NCBI RefSeq assembly: GCF_004358165.1
Contig: NZ_SMTG01000004.1
Coordinates: 1-64,000, forward strand
Length of the DNA stretch: 64,000 nt
Source of the DNA: Luteimonas terrae
GTDB taxonomy: Bacteria > Pseudomonadota > Gammaproteobacteria > Xanthomonadales > Xanthomonadaceae
Reading direction: 5' to 3'
Of the stretch, positions 17,377 to 28,300 are shown piece after piece. Under the pieces are notes generated by a model. The model saw only the letters and a program-made list of their open reading frames with translations. It searched no databases and was not told the origin of the DNA. Made by a program: the position numbers and the translations under genes. Numbering within the stretch: the stretch's first letter is position 1; the number at the start of each line of letters is the position of its first letter.

Positions 17377-17392
17377 TGTGATCGACATCACA
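17377..17392. promoter_or_regulatory. Clp/CRP-type operator
   Basis: TGTGATCGACATCACA is a perfect 16-bp palindrome matching the CRP consensus TGTGA-N6-TCACA. In Xanthomonadaceae this site type is bound by Clp, a CRP homologue whose DNA binding is reduced by c-di-GMP. Its centre is about 49 bases past the predicted sigma-54 start and 203 bases before the rpoN ATG, so it may block that promoter or activate a separate downstream one. Confidence 0.75.
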
Positions 17393-17587
17393 CGTGACCA
17401 CGCACGTCAGATCGCGTCACTTCACCTCAGCCTCACGTCATTTTCACGACGCAAAGTAAGGGCACGCCTGACATGCCTACAGGAACGCCCTGAATGGGCG
17501 GCAGGTTTGCCCTGATTCGTGCGTCGAAAACCCGACTTCACCATATCTCCACACGCTGACACGGGGTCGGCACGGGGATTCGAAGTC

Positions 17588-18984
17588 ATGAAGGGCACGC
17601 TTCGCGGCACGATGGCACAGGGCGTCAATCTGACGCCGCAGCTCCTCCAGTCGATCCGACTACTGCAGCTCACCTCGCAGCAGCTGGCCACCGAACTCCA
17701 GCAGACTCTTGAGCGCAATCCGCTGCTCGAACAGGACGAGCCGGAGCTGGAAACCGAATCCCCCGAATCCGACATCGCCGGCTTCGAAGCCGCGGCGTGG
17801 GACGAACTCCCCGAGCCGGCGTTCCTGGCGGGCATGGGCAGCAATGGCAGCTTCGGCGGCCTCGACGACGACGCCACCGCGCGCATCGCCGACGGCGAGT
17901 CGACCGACATGCGCCAGCGCCTGCTGTCGCGCCTGGCGCTGGAGTGGGCCGCCGGCGATCTGCCGCTGGCCGCGTTCTGGCTGGACCGCTGCGACGACAA
18001 CGGCTACCTCGAGCAGTCGCTCGACGAACTGCAGGCCGAAGGCGAGATCGAGTTCCCGGGCCGCGCCGACGATCTGTCGGTCGTGCGCCAGCGTCTGCTG
18101 CACGGCGAGTGGCCGGGGATGGCCGCCGCCGATCCGACCGAATGCCTGTCTGCGCAGCTGCGCGTGCTGGCCGCGTCCGACGCGCGTTCGCTGGCCCTGC
18201 GCATCCTCGCCGACCATGTCGAACTGCTGGCCGCGCACGACGACACCGCGCTCGCGACCGCCCTATCGGTCGACGTTGCCGCCGTGCGCGACGCGGTCGC
18301 GCTGATCCTCTCGCTGCGTGCGCACCCGGTCGAAGCCCCGGCCTCGGTCGAGGACAGCCACATCGTGCCGGACGTCGTGACCTGGTTCGCCGGTGGCGCC
18401 TGGCGCGTCGCGCTGGGCCGCCACACCACGCCGCGCGTGCGCATCAGCGCGCATTGCGAGCGCGCGCTCGCCGGCAGCGACCACACCGTGCTGCGCGGCC
18501 TGCTCGACGAGGCCCGCTGGCTGGTCCGCGGCCTCGCCATGCGCAATGACACCCTGATGCGCACCGCGCAGCTGCTGGTCGAGCGCCAGCGCGGTTTCCT
18601 CGAGCAGGGCGACGAGGCGATCCTGCCGCTGACCCTGCGCGAAGTCGCCGACGCGATCGGCGTGCACGAGTCCACCGTCTCGCGCATCGTCGCCGGCAAG
18701 TACATCCAGACCCCGCGCGGCACGATCGAACTCAAGCGCCTGTTCGCCGTGCGCCTGGAAGGCGCCGACGTGTCGGGCAGCGCGGTCCGTGCGATGGTCA
18801 AGCGTCTGATCGACGACGAGCCGCGCCACGCGCCGCTTGCCGACGACGTCATCGCCGGCATCCTCGCCCGCCAGGGCGTGCGCATCGCCCGCCGCACCGT
18901 CGCCAAGTACCGCGACCAGTTGTCGATCGGCCCCGCCAAGGCCCGCTCGATCCGTTCCGCCGCTGCCCTGCAGGTCGCCGCCTG

Positions 18985-18985
<1 letters not shown>
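17588..18985 (+). CDS. rpoN: RNA polymerase sigma-54 factor RpoN
   Basis: Alternative sigma factor for the -24/-12 promoters mapped here, 465 residues. Region I is visible as [17 protein letters not shown] near the N-terminus, then an acidic region II ([15 protein letters not shown]). The core-binding and HTH regions include [25 protein letters not shown]. The RpoN box [10 protein letters not shown] lies at about residues 435-444. The ATG at 17588 is preferred over a GTG at 17519 because the protein then begins like other RpoN. It is probably a flagellum-dedicated second copy (RpoN2). Its stop overlaps fleQ by one base. Confidence 0.95.
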
Positions 18986-20484
<1,499 letters not shown>

Positions 20485-20492
20485 CGAGCCGC

Positions 20493-20508
20493 TGGCACGG
20501 GAATTGCC
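20493..20508 (+). promoter_or_regulatory. Sigma-54 promoter of fliE
   Basis: TGGCACG-N4-TTGCC with GG at 20494-20495 and GC at 20506-20507, ten bases apart; a consensus match. +1 would be near 20519, 23 bases before the fliE ATG. It would drive fliEFGHIJK and lies only nine bases after the fleQ stop. Confidence 0.88.
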
Positions 20509-20541
20509 TGAACAGCGCAAAGACGCTGCGAAGCCACGCCC

Positions 20542-20904
20542 ATGACCGACGCCATCTCCTCGATCCTCAGCCAGATCCGCGCCCACGAAACGCGCGCACG
20601 CGGCGATGTCGGCAACACGAATGCGATCGATGTCGGCCTCGGCAACGCCCAGCTGGGCCGCGTCGAAAGCGGCACGAAGGCACCCGGTTTCGGTGAGCTG
20701 CTGTCGGGCGCGATCGACAAGGTCAGCCAGACCCAGGCCCACAGCAGTGCGATGCAGACCGCGTTCGAGATGGGCGACCCGCGCGCCGACCTCGCCCGCA
20801 CGATGGTGGCGATGCAGCAGTCCTCGGTCGCGTTCCGCGCGACGGTCGAAGTCCGCAACCGCCTCGTCCAGTCCTACCAGGACGTCATGAACATGCCGGT
20901 GTAA
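20542..20904 (+). CDS. fliE: Hook-basal body complex protein FliE
   Basis: Adaptor between the MS ring and the rod, 120 residues, family length. The C-terminal half carries typical FliE blocks: GFGELLSGAIDKVSQTQAHS, PRADLARTMVAMQQSSVAFR and VEVRNRLVQSYQDVMNMPV. The first gene after its sigma-54 promoter, it is followed by a 65-base gap with no second sigma-54 motif before fliF. Confidence 0.95.
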   Translation: MTDAISSILSQIRAHETRARGDVGNTNAIDVGLGNAQLGRVESGTKAPGFGELLSGAIDKVSQTQAHSSAMQTAFEMGDPRADLARTMVAMQQSSVAFRATVEVRNRLVQSYQDVMNMPV

Positions 20905-20969
20905 GTGCGACGCGCTGACTGCTCCGCCCCGCTCTTCCACCTCTCTTTCCAGCATTCCGAAGCCCGCCC

Positions 20970-22688
20970 ATGAGCGCCGTCTCCGTACCCAACGCAGGAC
21001 TCCCGAAGGCCGCCGCCGCGCTGCGCGACCTCGGCCGCTTCCAGGACATTCCGGTGGTGCGCCAGGCGGGGCTGTTCCTGCTGGTCGCGGCGACCATCGC
21101 GCTGGGCCTGTGGCTGTTCTTCTGGACCCAGAAGCCGGACTACGTGATGGTCTCGGCCGGTCTCGACGCCAAGTCGACCAGCCAGGCTGCCGACACGCTG
21201 CGCAGCGCGCAGATTCCGGTGAAGCTCGATGCCGCCACCGGCGGTCTGTCGGTGCCGGCCGACCAGGCGGGCGCGGCGCGCATGGCGCTGGCCTCCGCCG
21301 GCCTGACCGCCGCCGGCCCGGCCGGTTTCGAGGCGCTGCAGGGCGACCAGGGGTTTGGTACCAGCCAGTTCGTCGAGAACGCGCGCTACCAGCACGCGAT
21401 GGAAATCGAACTCGCCCGCACCATTTCCAACCTGCGCCCGGTCCGCGAAGCGCGCGTGCATCTCGCGATTCCCAAGCCGTCGGCCTTCACCCGCCAGAAC
21501 GAGCCGGCCAGCGCGTCGGTCGTGCTGCAGCTGCATGCCGGCCAGGCGCTGGAGCAGAGCCAGATCGACGCGGTCGAGCGTCTGGTCGCGTCCAGCGTGC
21601 CGGACCTCTCGCCCGAGCGTGTGACCGTGGTCGACCAGTTCGGCCGCCTGCTCTCCAGCCCGGATCCCGACAGCGCCGAGGCCATCACCGGCAAGCAGTT
21701 CGAACAGCAGCGGCGCCAGGAAGCGCTGTACGTGCAGCGCATCGAGGAACTGCTGGCGCCGATGACCGGCCCCGGCCGCGTCAGCGCCAAGGTCAGCGTG
21801 GACATGGACTTCGCGACCACCGAACAGGCCAGCGAGACCTACGGCCCGCAGGCGGCCATCGTGCGCAGCGAGCAGCTGTCCGAGAGCGGCAACCTCGGCG
21901 CCGCCGCGCCTGCGCAGGGTGTGCCCGGCAGTGTGGCCAACACGCCCAGTGCCGCCAACACCACGGATCCGACCAACCCGCAGGCGCAGACCGCGCAGGC
22001 GACCGCCACCGGTCCGGGCAGCCGCAGCTCCACGCGCAACTACGAGATCGACCGCACGCTGACCCACACCCGTCAGGCCGTGCCGCGCATCCGCCGCGTC
22101 ACCGCCGCGGTGCTGGTCGACAACGTCGCCGGCGCGCCCGGCGCCGATGGCGCGGCAGGCGAAGCGCGTCCGCTCAACGAGGCCGAGATCACCCGCATCG
22201 AAACTCTCGTGCAGCAGGCGATCGGCTTCGACGCCCAGCGCGGCGACGCGGTCTCGGTGGTCAATGCGCCGTTCGCCCGCGAAGCGGTCGAAACGCCCGA
22301 CGGCCCGCCGATCTGGCAGGACCCCAAGATCATCGAGATCGCCCGCATGGTGCTCGGTGGCCTGGCGGTGCTGCTGGTGATCGTGTTCGTGCTGCGCCCG
22401 GCCTTCCGCCAGCTGATCGGCACGCGCCAGCGCGGCGGCAGCGGCGAGCTGGTGCCGGCCGGTGCGGCCGCCGGTGCCGGTGGCACGACCAACCTCGGCA
22501 CGGTGACCGCCGAAGTCGTCGACGACGACGAGGTGCCGGTGAAACTCTCGCCCGCGTATTCCCCGAAGCCGGCACTGCCGCCGGCCCCGGGTTTCGACCA
22601 GAACCTGCAGACCGCACGCGATGCGGCGAGCGCCGATCCCAAGCGCGTGGCCCAGGTCGTGCGCGAGATGGTGGCTTCCGATGGCTGA
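20970..22688 (+). CDS. fliF: Flagellar MS-ring protein FliF
   Basis: Inner-membrane ring that nucleates the basal body, 572 residues. There is one membrane helix near residues 34-52 (LFLLVAATIALGLWLFFW) and a second near 450-472 (MVLGGLAVLLVIVFVLRPAF). Between them are YscJ/FliF domain signatures such as FVENARYQHAMEIELARTI. The C-terminal cytoplasmic tail binds FliG. It overlaps fliG by eight bases. Confidence 0.96.
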   Translation: MSAVSVPNAGLPKAAAALRDLGRFQDIPVVRQAGLFLLVAATIALGLWLFFWTQKPDYVMVSAGLDAKSTSQAADTLRSAQIPVKLDAATGGLSVPADQAGAARMALASAGLTAAGPAGFEALQGDQGFGTSQFVENARYQHAMEIELARTISNLRPVREARVHLAIPKPSAFTRQNEPASASVVLQLHAGQALEQSQIDAVERLVASSVPDLSPERVTVVDQFGRLLSSPDPDSAEAITGKQFEQQRRQEALYVQRIEELLAPMTGPGRVSAKVSVDMDFATTEQASETYGPQAAIVRSEQLSESGNLGAAAPAQGVPGSVANTPSAANTTDPTNPQAQTAQATATGPGSRSSTRNYEIDRTLTHTRQAVPRIRRVTAAVLVDNVAGAPGADGAAGEARPLNEAEITRIETLVQQAIGFDAQRGDAVSVVNAPFAREAVETPDGPPIWQDPKIIEIARMVLGGLAVLLVIVFVLRPAFRQLIGTRQRGGSGELVPAGAAAGAGGTTNLGTVTAEVVDDDEVPVKLSPAYSPKPALPPAPGFDQNLQTARDAASADPKRVAQVVREMVASDG

Positions 22689-23688
22689 TTCGACCGAACC
22701 CCTGAGCGGCACCCAGCGCGCGGCCGTCGTGCTGCTCTCGCTCGGCGAGGCGCAGGCCGCCGAAGTGCTGCGCCACATGGACGCCAAGGACGTGCAGAAG
22801 CTCGGCGTGGCGATGGCCACCGTCGGTGACGTCTCGCATCGCATGGTCGAGAAGGTCATCGGCGAGTTCGCCGACGTCATCACCCAGCCGGCGAAGATCG
22901 GCGACGGCGCCGACGAGTACGTGCGCGCGGTGCTCAAGCAGGCACTGGGCGAGGAACGCGCCAGCAGCGTCATCGACCGCATCCTCACCGGCCAGAACAC
23001 GCCGGGCCTCGATGCGCTGAAGTGGATGGAGCCCAAGGCGATCGCGGATCTCGTGCGCCACGAGCATCCGCAGATCATCGCGATCGTGCTCGCGCATCTC
23101 GAAGGCGACCAGGGTGCCGAAGTGCTCAAGTGCCTGCCCGAAGCGCTGCGTGGCGACGTGCTGATGCGCGTGGCCACGCTCGACAGCATTCCGGCGCACG
23201 CGCTGACCGAACTCAATGACGTCATGGCGCGCCAGTTCACCGGCACCAAGACCGCCAAGCCCGCCGTCGTCGGCGGCGCCAAGGTCGCCGCCAGCATCCT
23301 CAACTTCATGGACGCGGGCAGCGACGAAACGCTGCTGCAGTCGATCAGCGAAGTCGACGGCGCGCTGGGCGACGAGATCCGCGACCTGATGTTCGTGTTC
23401 GACAACCTCGCGACGATGGAAGACCGCACGATGCAGGCGATCCTGCGCGAAGTGTCGTCCGACACGCTGGCGCTCGCGCTGCGCGGCGCCGATCCGCGCG
23501 TGCGCGCCAAGGTCACCGGCAACATGTCGCAGCGCGCGGCCGAGATCCTGATCGACGACATGGAATCGCGCGGGCCCGTGCGCCTGGCCGAAGTGGAAGC
23601 CGCGCAGAAGGAAATCCTCGCGCAGGTGCGCAAGATGGCCGAGTCCGGTGACATCACCCTGCAGACCCGTTCGGAGGACTTCGTCTGA
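22681..23688 (+). CDS. fliG: Flagellar motor switch protein FliG
   Basis: Rotor protein that interacts with the stator, 335 residues. It has LSGTQRAAVVLLSLGEAQAAE at the N-terminus, a middle domain, and the C-terminal torque helix with LGDEIRDLMFVFDNLATMED and LALRGADPRVRAKVTGNMS. The charged residues typical of stator contact are present there. Start fixed by overlap with fliF (ATGGCTGA). It assembles with FliF, FliM and FliN, all encoded here. Confidence 0.96.
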   Translation: MADSTEPLSGTQRAAVVLLSLGEAQAAEVLRHMDAKDVQKLGVAMATVGDVSHRMVEKVIGEFADVITQPAKIGDGADEYVRAVLKQALGEERASSVIDRILTGQNTPGLDALKWMEPKAIADLVRHEHPQIIAIVLAHLEGDQGAEVLKCLPEALRGDVLMRVATLDSIPAHALTELNDVMARQFTGTKTAKPAVVGGAKVAASILNFMDAGSDETLLQSISEVDGALGDEIRDLMFVFDNLATMEDRTMQAILREVSSDTLALALRGADPRVRAKVTGNMSQRAAEILIDDMESRGPVRLAEVEAAQKEILAQVRKMAESGDITLQTRSEDFV

Positions 23689-23705
23689 ACGCCGTCGCGC
23701 TCGAC

Positions 23706-24299
23706 ATGGACAACGCCGAACGCTGGATCGCACCCGGCTTCGGCGAACTGCCGCGCCCGATCCGCAAGCCGGTCGACGTGCCGCGCCCGCCGACCGCCGC
23801 CGAGATCGAGGCGATGCGCGAAGCCGCGCAGCAGGACGGTCACGCCGCCGGTTATGCCGCCGGCCTTGCCGCCGGCCAGGCGGAGATCGACCGTCGCATC
23901 GCGCAGTTGCAGGGCGTGCTCGACGGCTTCACCCGTCCGCTCGCGCGGCTCGATGGCGAAGTCACCGATGCCCTGTCCGACCTCGCCGTGCGCATCGCCG
24001 GCGCGCTGGTCGGTCGTGCGTACGCGGCCGATCCGACCCTGCTCGCCGATCTCGTGCGCGAAGCGCTCGATGCGGTCGGCAGCGGCTCGCGCGAGATCGA
24101 GCTGCGCCTGCAACCCGATGACTTCAACGTGCTCGCCCCGCACCTGTCCGGCCTCGCCGGCGTGCGCGTGACGCCCGACCTGTCGCTCGGACGCGGCGAA
24201 CTGCGCCTGCACAGCGAAGGCGTGCGCGTCGACGGCACGATTGCTGCACGGCTGCAGTCGGTGATCGAACACATGCAGGCCGAGGACGCCGAACCGTGA
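23706..24299 (+). CDS. fliH: Flagellar assembly protein FliH
   Basis: Regulator of the FliI ATPase and docking factor for the export gate, 197 residues. The Gly/Ala-spaced helix GHAAGYAAGLAAGQAEI (about residues 45-60) is the GxxxG-rich segment typical of FliH. The C-terminal region matches FliH/HrpE (EIELRLQPDDFNVLAPHL). It sits between fliG and fliI, with a one-base overlap with the latter. Confidence 0.92.
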   Translation: MDNAERWIAPGFGELPRPIRKPVDVPRPPTAAEIEAMREAAQQDGHAAGYAAGLAAGQAEIDRRIAQLQGVLDGFTRPLARLDGEVTDALSDLAVRIAGALVGRAYAADPTLLADLVREALDAVGSGSREIELRLQPDDFNVLAPHLSGLAGVRVTPDLSLGRGELRLHSEGVRVDGTIAARLQSVIEHMQAEDAEP

Positions 24300-25738
24300 T
24301 GATGAGCCCGGCCCTGCAGGCGGCGAGCATCGCCGCGCACGACGACACGCTGGCCGGCTGGCACGGCGCGCGCAGCCTGCGCCTGGCCGAGCGCCTGCGC
24401 GGCGCGATGCCCGAGGCGCCGCATCGCGGCCTGGTACGCGAGGGCGTGCTGCGCCGCGCGGTCGGCCTGACACTCGAAGCCTCCGGTTGCACCGCGCCGC
24501 TGGGCTCGCGGTGCCGCGTGGCCACGTCGGGTGACCGCTGGGTCGATACCGAAGTCGTCGGCTTCTCCGGCGACCGCACCTTCCTGATGCCCACGGGCGA
24601 TCTGCAGGGCCTGCTGCCGAACGCGCGCGTCATCGCCACGCGCACCAAGGGCGAAGTCGCCGTCGGCGAAGGCCTGCTCGGCCGCGTCATCGACAACGAT
24701 GGCGAACCGCTGGACGGTAAGGGCCCGATCCGCGCCGAAGGCTACGTGCCGTTGGCCGGCACGCCGATCAATCCGCTGTCGCGCCAGCCGATCGAGGAAT
24801 CGCTGGACGTCGGCGTGCGCGCGATCAACGCGATGCTGCCGATCGGCCGCGGCCAGCGCGTCGGTCTGTTCGCAGGCTCGGGCGTGGGTAAATCCACCCT
24901 GCTCGGCATGATGACCCGCTTCACCAAGGCCGACGTCATCGTCGTCGGCCTGATCGGCGAACGTGGCCGCGAAGTGCGCGATTTCGTCGAAGCGACGCTG
25001 GGCGAAGAAGGCCTGCGCCGCGCGGTCGTGGTCGCCGCGCCGGCCGACCGTCCGCCGCTCGCGCGTCTGCACGGCGCGCTGCGCGCGACCGCGATCGCCG
25101 AGTGGTACCGCGACCAGGGCCTCGACGTGCTGCTGCTGATGGATTCGCTGACCCGCTTCGCCCAGGCGCAGCGCGAGATCGGCCTGTCGGTCGGCGAGCC
25201 GCCGACCACGCGCGGCTATCCGCCGAGCGTGTTCGCCAAACTCCCCGCACTTGTCGAACGTGCCGGCATGGGCGCCGACGGGCACGGCTCGATCACCGCG
25301 TTCTACACCGTCCTCACCGAGGGCGACGACCAGCAGGAGCCGATCGCCGACGCCTCGCGCGCGATCCTCGACGGGCACATCGTGCTGACGCGTCGCATCG
25401 CCGAGTCCGGGCAGTACCCGGCGATCGACATCGAACAGTCGGTCAGCCGCGTGATGCAGGACATCACCGATGCGCCGACGCGCGAACACATCCGCAAGCT
25501 CAAGCGGATGATCGCCGCCTACGGTGCGCAGCGCGATCTCATCGCGATCGGCGCCTACCAGCGCGGCAGCGATCCGGTCGTCGACGAAGCCCTGCAACGC
25601 TGGCCCGCGATCCAACACTTCCTCGGCCAGGACGTGCGCGAATCCTCCGACGTGCCGGCCAGCCGTGAGGCGCTCGCGCGCCTGCTCGACGGCGGCGCCG
25701 GCCAGGCCTTTCCACTCAATCCGAATAACGCGAGCTGA
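24299..25738 (+). CDS. fliI: Flagellum-specific export ATPase FliI
   Basis: Cytosolic ATPase of the flagellar type III export apparatus, 479 residues. Walker A AGSGVGKST lies at about residues 194-202; Walker B VLLLMDSLTRFAQAQRE and GEPPTTRGYPPSVFAKLP follow, all diagnostic of the FliI/YscN family. Two adjacent ATGs follow a GTG; the ATG at 24299, which overlaps the fliH stop, is used here. It works with FliH and FliJ. Confidence 0.96.
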   Translation: MMSPALQAASIAAHDDTLAGWHGARSLRLAERLRGAMPEAPHRGLVREGVLRRAVGLTLEASGCTAPLGSRCRVATSGDRWVDTEVVGFSGDRTFLMPTGDLQGLLPNARVIATRTKGEVAVGEGLLGRVIDNDGEPLDGKGPIRAEGYVPLAGTPINPLSRQPIEESLDVGVRAINAMLPIGRGQRVGLFAGSGVGKSTLLGMMTRFTKADVIVVGLIGERGREVRDFVEATLGEEGLRRAVVVAAPADRPPLARLHGALRATAIAEWYRDQGLDVLLLMDSLTRFAQAQREIGLSVGEPPTTRGYPPSVFAKLPALVERAGMGADGHGSITAFYTVLTEGDDQQEPIADASRAILDGHIVLTRRIAESGQYPAIDIEQSVSRVMQDITDAPTREHIRKLKRMIAAYGAQRDLIAIGAYQRGSDPVVDEALQRWPAIQHFLGQDVRESSDVPASREALARLLDGGAGQAFPLNPNNAS

Positions 25739-25743
25739 CCCGC

Positions 25744-26190
25744 ATGCGTTCGCAACGACTCGACCCGTTGATCAAGGTGGTGCAGCAGCGCCAGGACGAA
25801 GCCGCGCGCCGCGTCGCCGAGCGCGAGAAGGTCGTGCGCGAGCAGCAGGACCGCCTCGAAGCGCTGCGCCGCTACGCCGACGAATACGCCGCATCGCCGG
25901 GGACGGCGAGCATCTCGCCGGCACTGCTGGTCAACCGCATGGCCTTCCGCGAGCGCTTGAATGCCGCGGTCGTGCAGCAGGCCGGCATCGTCGATCACAG
26001 CCGCCAGGTCAGCGACGTCGAACGTGCGCGCCTGCTGATCGCCAGTCGCGAGACGCTGGTGCTGGAAAAACTCGCCGACAGCTATCGCGCGCAGGAAGCC
26101 AAGGTCGAACAGGCCAAGGCCCAGCGCGAACTCGACGAGATCGGCGGCCGCCGCGCGCGCGCCACCGCCACTGCGGAGGATGCGTCGTGA
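25744..26190 (+). CDS. fliJ: Flagellar export stalk protein FliJ
   Basis: Coiled-coil protein that links the ATPase ring to the export gate and escorts chaperones, 148 residues. The sequence is almost wholly helical and Arg/Gln/Glu-rich (QQRQDEAARRVAEREKVVR), as in FliJ. It begins five bases after fliI and overlaps fliK by four bases. Confidence 0.9.
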   Translation: MRSQRLDPLIKVVQQRQDEAARRVAEREKVVREQQDRLEALRRYADEYAASPGTASISPALLVNRMAFRERLNAAVVQQAGIVDHSRQVSDVERARLLIASRETLVLEKLADSYRAQEAKVEQAKAQRELDEIGGRRARATATAEDAS

Positions 26191-27506
26191 GCACGGCTGC
26201 GCCATTGCCGATGTTTGCCGCGTCGCTGGCCGGCGCGACTGCCACGCCGGCTGCGCGCCCTGCCAATGCCGCTGCCGAAGGCGGCACCGATTTCGCACGT
26301 GTGGCCGCGGATCTCGCAGCTGCGCTGCAGATGGGCGGCGCCGCACCGACGCAGCCCACCACTGTCGCTCCGGATCCCGCCATGGCTTTGATGCTTCCCG
26401 CTGCGGGCACGTCCGCGCAGGCCACCGCCGGCACACAGCCGACGACGACCCGTCATGCGACGCCGGTGGAGGCGCAGCTCGACATGCGGCGTTTCACGAA
26501 GCCGGCGGATGCTGTCCTCGATCCGGCATTGACGACGTTGCCCGACGACGTCGCCGCGCTGCTGGCCGCGGCCCCGCAGCCGCCTGCCGACACCGCGGCG
26601 TCGCCCGACGACGCCCTGTCACAGCAGATGTTCGCGCTGCTGTCCGGTCTCGCACCGCCTGCGGTGCCGGCCGATGCGACGCCCGCGAGCGATGCCGCCG
26701 ATGTGCTGGCAGGCATGCGGGCATCCACGCTGCCGATGCAGATGCCGACGACTGCGCAGAACGCGACGGGTGCTGTTGCTGCACCTGCCGTTCCGCTGCA
26801 GGCCACGGACGCCGGCGCCGACACATCCGCAGCGTCGGCGCTCGACCTGTCGTCGCTGCTGTCCGAACTGCCGGCGATGCCGCGCACGTCCGAGGTGGCC
26901 GCAGTCGCCACGCCGGTCGCCACCGCCGCAGGCGCGCAGATCGTTGCGGCCGCGATGCAGGACATGGCGCGCGAGGAAGACATCGCCACGATCGACAGCA
27001 TCGATGCCCTGCCGCCGGGCATGCCGCTCGCGGTCCACGGTTCGATCCGTGGACCGAACCTGCCCGTCGCACCGTCGCCGCTGCAGATGCCCGCGCATCC
27101 CGATGCCGGCTTCGACGACGAACTCGGCGCGCGCATGGCCTGGGTCGCCGAGCAGAAGCTGGGCCATGCCGAGATCCGTCTCAATCCCGAACACCTGGGG
27201 CGCATCGATCTGAAGATCCAGCTCGAAGGCACCCGCGTGTCCGCCGAGTTCAACAGCGCCAACGCCGACGTGCGCCAGGCGCTCGAAGCGACGTTGCCCA
27301 AGCTGCGCGAGATGCTGGGCCAGCACGGTCTGCAGCTGGGTCACGCCGATGTGGGCCAGCGCCAGCAGAACGCACCGCAGTCGCAGGGGCAGAGCGCGCC
27401 GGCATTCGGCAGCGGCTTCGGCGACGAGCGTGCGAGCGCGAATGTCGCGGCATCGACGCCGGCGCCGGTCGTGCGCAGTCGCGGGTTGCTGGACGAGTAC
27501 GCCTGA
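26187..27506 (+). CDS. fliK: Hook-length control protein FliK
   Basis: Secreted molecular ruler that switches export from hook to filament, 439 residues. The long Ala/Pro/Thr-rich N-terminal region is of low complexity. The conserved Flg_hook domain at about residues 305-395 shows ELGARMAWVAEQKLGHAEI, RLNPEHLGRIDLKIQLEG and VRQALEATLPKLREMLGQ. It uses a GTG start at 26187 overlapping the fliJ stop (GTGA). It ends the fliE-K unit. Confidence 0.92.
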   Translation: MSTAAPLPMFAASLAGATATPAARPANAAAEGGTDFARVAADLAAALQMGGAAPTQPTTVAPDPAMALMLPAAGTSAQATAGTQPTTTRHATPVEAQLDMRRFTKPADAVLDPALTTLPDDVAALLAAAPQPPADTAASPDDALSQQMFALLSGLAPPAVPADATPASDAADVLAGMRASTLPMQMPTTAQNATGAVAAPAVPLQATDAGADTSAASALDLSSLLSELPAMPRTSEVAAVATPVATAAGAQIVAAAMQDMAREEDIATIDSIDALPPGMPLAVHGSIRGPNLPVAPSPLQMPAHPDAGFDDELGARMAWVAEQKLGHAEIRLNPEHLGRIDLKIQLEGTRVSAEFNSANADVRQALEATLPKLREMLGQHGLQLGHADVGQRQQNAPQSQGQSAPAFGSGFGDERASANVAASTPAPVVRSRGLLDEYA

Positions 27507-27546
27507 GACATCACGCCCGATGCGTGATCGCACGGGCTGACGGTTC

Positions 27547-27651
27547 GCCCCCACCCAACCCTCCCCCGCCTCGCGGGGGAGGGCTCGCGTTTCGCGCGCT
27601 CGCAGCGTGCCGCCCCTTCCCCCGCTTGCGGGGGAAGGTCGGGATGGGGGC
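27547..27651. repeat. Palindromic repeat pair A(-)/B(+) between fliK and fliL
   Basis: Copy A(-) at 27547-27584 and copy B(+) at 27613-27651 have tails pointing outward, with 28 bases between them. The arrangement is the same as at 3757-3863. The 293-base fliK-fliL gap otherwise holds only the fliL promoter. The pair lies between two sigma-54 transcription units and may end the upstream one. Confidence 0.85.
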
Positions 27652-27752
27652 AAGCCGTCGGATCGAGGCGGGATGAACCCGGGCGAGACCCGCGACGGTG
27701 AACCCCCCGTCGACTTTCCGGCGCCGGACGCCACACCCCACCGCCAACACCC

Positions 27753-27768
27753 CGGCACACGCCTTGCA
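27753..27768 (+). promoter_or_regulatory. Sigma-54 promoter of fliL
   Basis: CGGCACA-N4-TTGCA with GG at 27754-27755 and GC at 27766-27767, ten bases apart. +1 would be near 27779, giving a 21-nt leader with a GGAG site before the fliL GTG at 27800. It would drive fliLMNOPQ. Confidence 0.8.
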
Positions 27769-27799
27769 TCCGGTGGGTATCCATCCCCGGAGTCGTCCC

Positions 27800-28300
27800 G
27801 TGTCCGCTGCCCCTGCACAAGCCCCCGCCCCGAAGAAGAAGAGCAAGCTGCCGCTGATCATCGGCGCGGTGGTGCTGCTGGCCGGTGGCGCCGGCGGTGG
27901 CTGGTGGTTCACCCAGCACAATGCGCCTGCCGCGCATGCGGCCGAGGGTGAGGACGCCGCTGCGCCGACCACCGCCAAGGGGCCGGCCACCTACTTCGCG
28001 CTCGACCCGTCCTTCGTCGTGAACCTCGCCGACACCGACATGGCGCGCTATCTGCAGGCCGACGTGCAGCTGGTCACGCGCGACGCGGCCACGCACACCG
28101 CCATCGAGGCGCAGGCGCCGGCGCTGCGCAACCGTCTGCTGCTGCTGTTCGGCACCCAGACCGCCGCGCAGCTGGCCCAGCGCAGCGGCAAGGAGCGCTT
28201 GCAGGAGCAGGGCCTGGCCGAAGTGCGCAAGCTGCTGAAGGAAGAGGGCCAGCCGGACAAGGTCGACGGCGTGATCTTCACCAGCCTGGTCGTGCAGTGA
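27800..28300 (+). CDS. fliL: Flagellar basal-body-associated protein FliL
   Basis: Inner-membrane protein around the stator that supports torque, 166 residues from a GTG start. A short Lys-rich cytoplasmic segment (PKKKSK) is followed by a membrane helix (about 17-34). A periplasmic domain follows, with YFALDPSFVVNLADTDMARYLQADV as in FliL. Longer in-frame sequence upstream runs across the sigma-54 promoter and is rejected. It overlaps fliM by one base. Confidence 0.93.
   Translation: MSAAPAQAPAPKKKSKLPLIIGAVVLLAGGAGGGWWFTQHNAPAAHAAEGEDAAAPTTAKGPATYFALDPSFVVNLADTDMARYLQADVQLVTRDAATHTAIEAQAPALRNRLLLLFGTQTAAQLAQRSGKERLQEQGLAEVRKLLKEEGQPDKVDGVIFTSLVVQ

Noticed and set aside
17321-17515. Small + strand frame directly after the rpoN sigma-54 promoter
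   Set aside because: No conventional start with ribosome-binding site and no family; it spans the Clp palindrome and is more likely leader RNA.
22681-22688. Overlap of fliF and fliG read as a possible frameshift fusion
   Set aside because: Both proteins have complete conserved ends; the eight-base overlap is ordinary translational coupling.
20874-24473. Minus-strand open frame of about 1200 codons opposite fliF-fliI
   Set aside because: Low-complexity shadow of fliF, fliG, fliH and fliI; no ribosome-binding site or recognisable domain.
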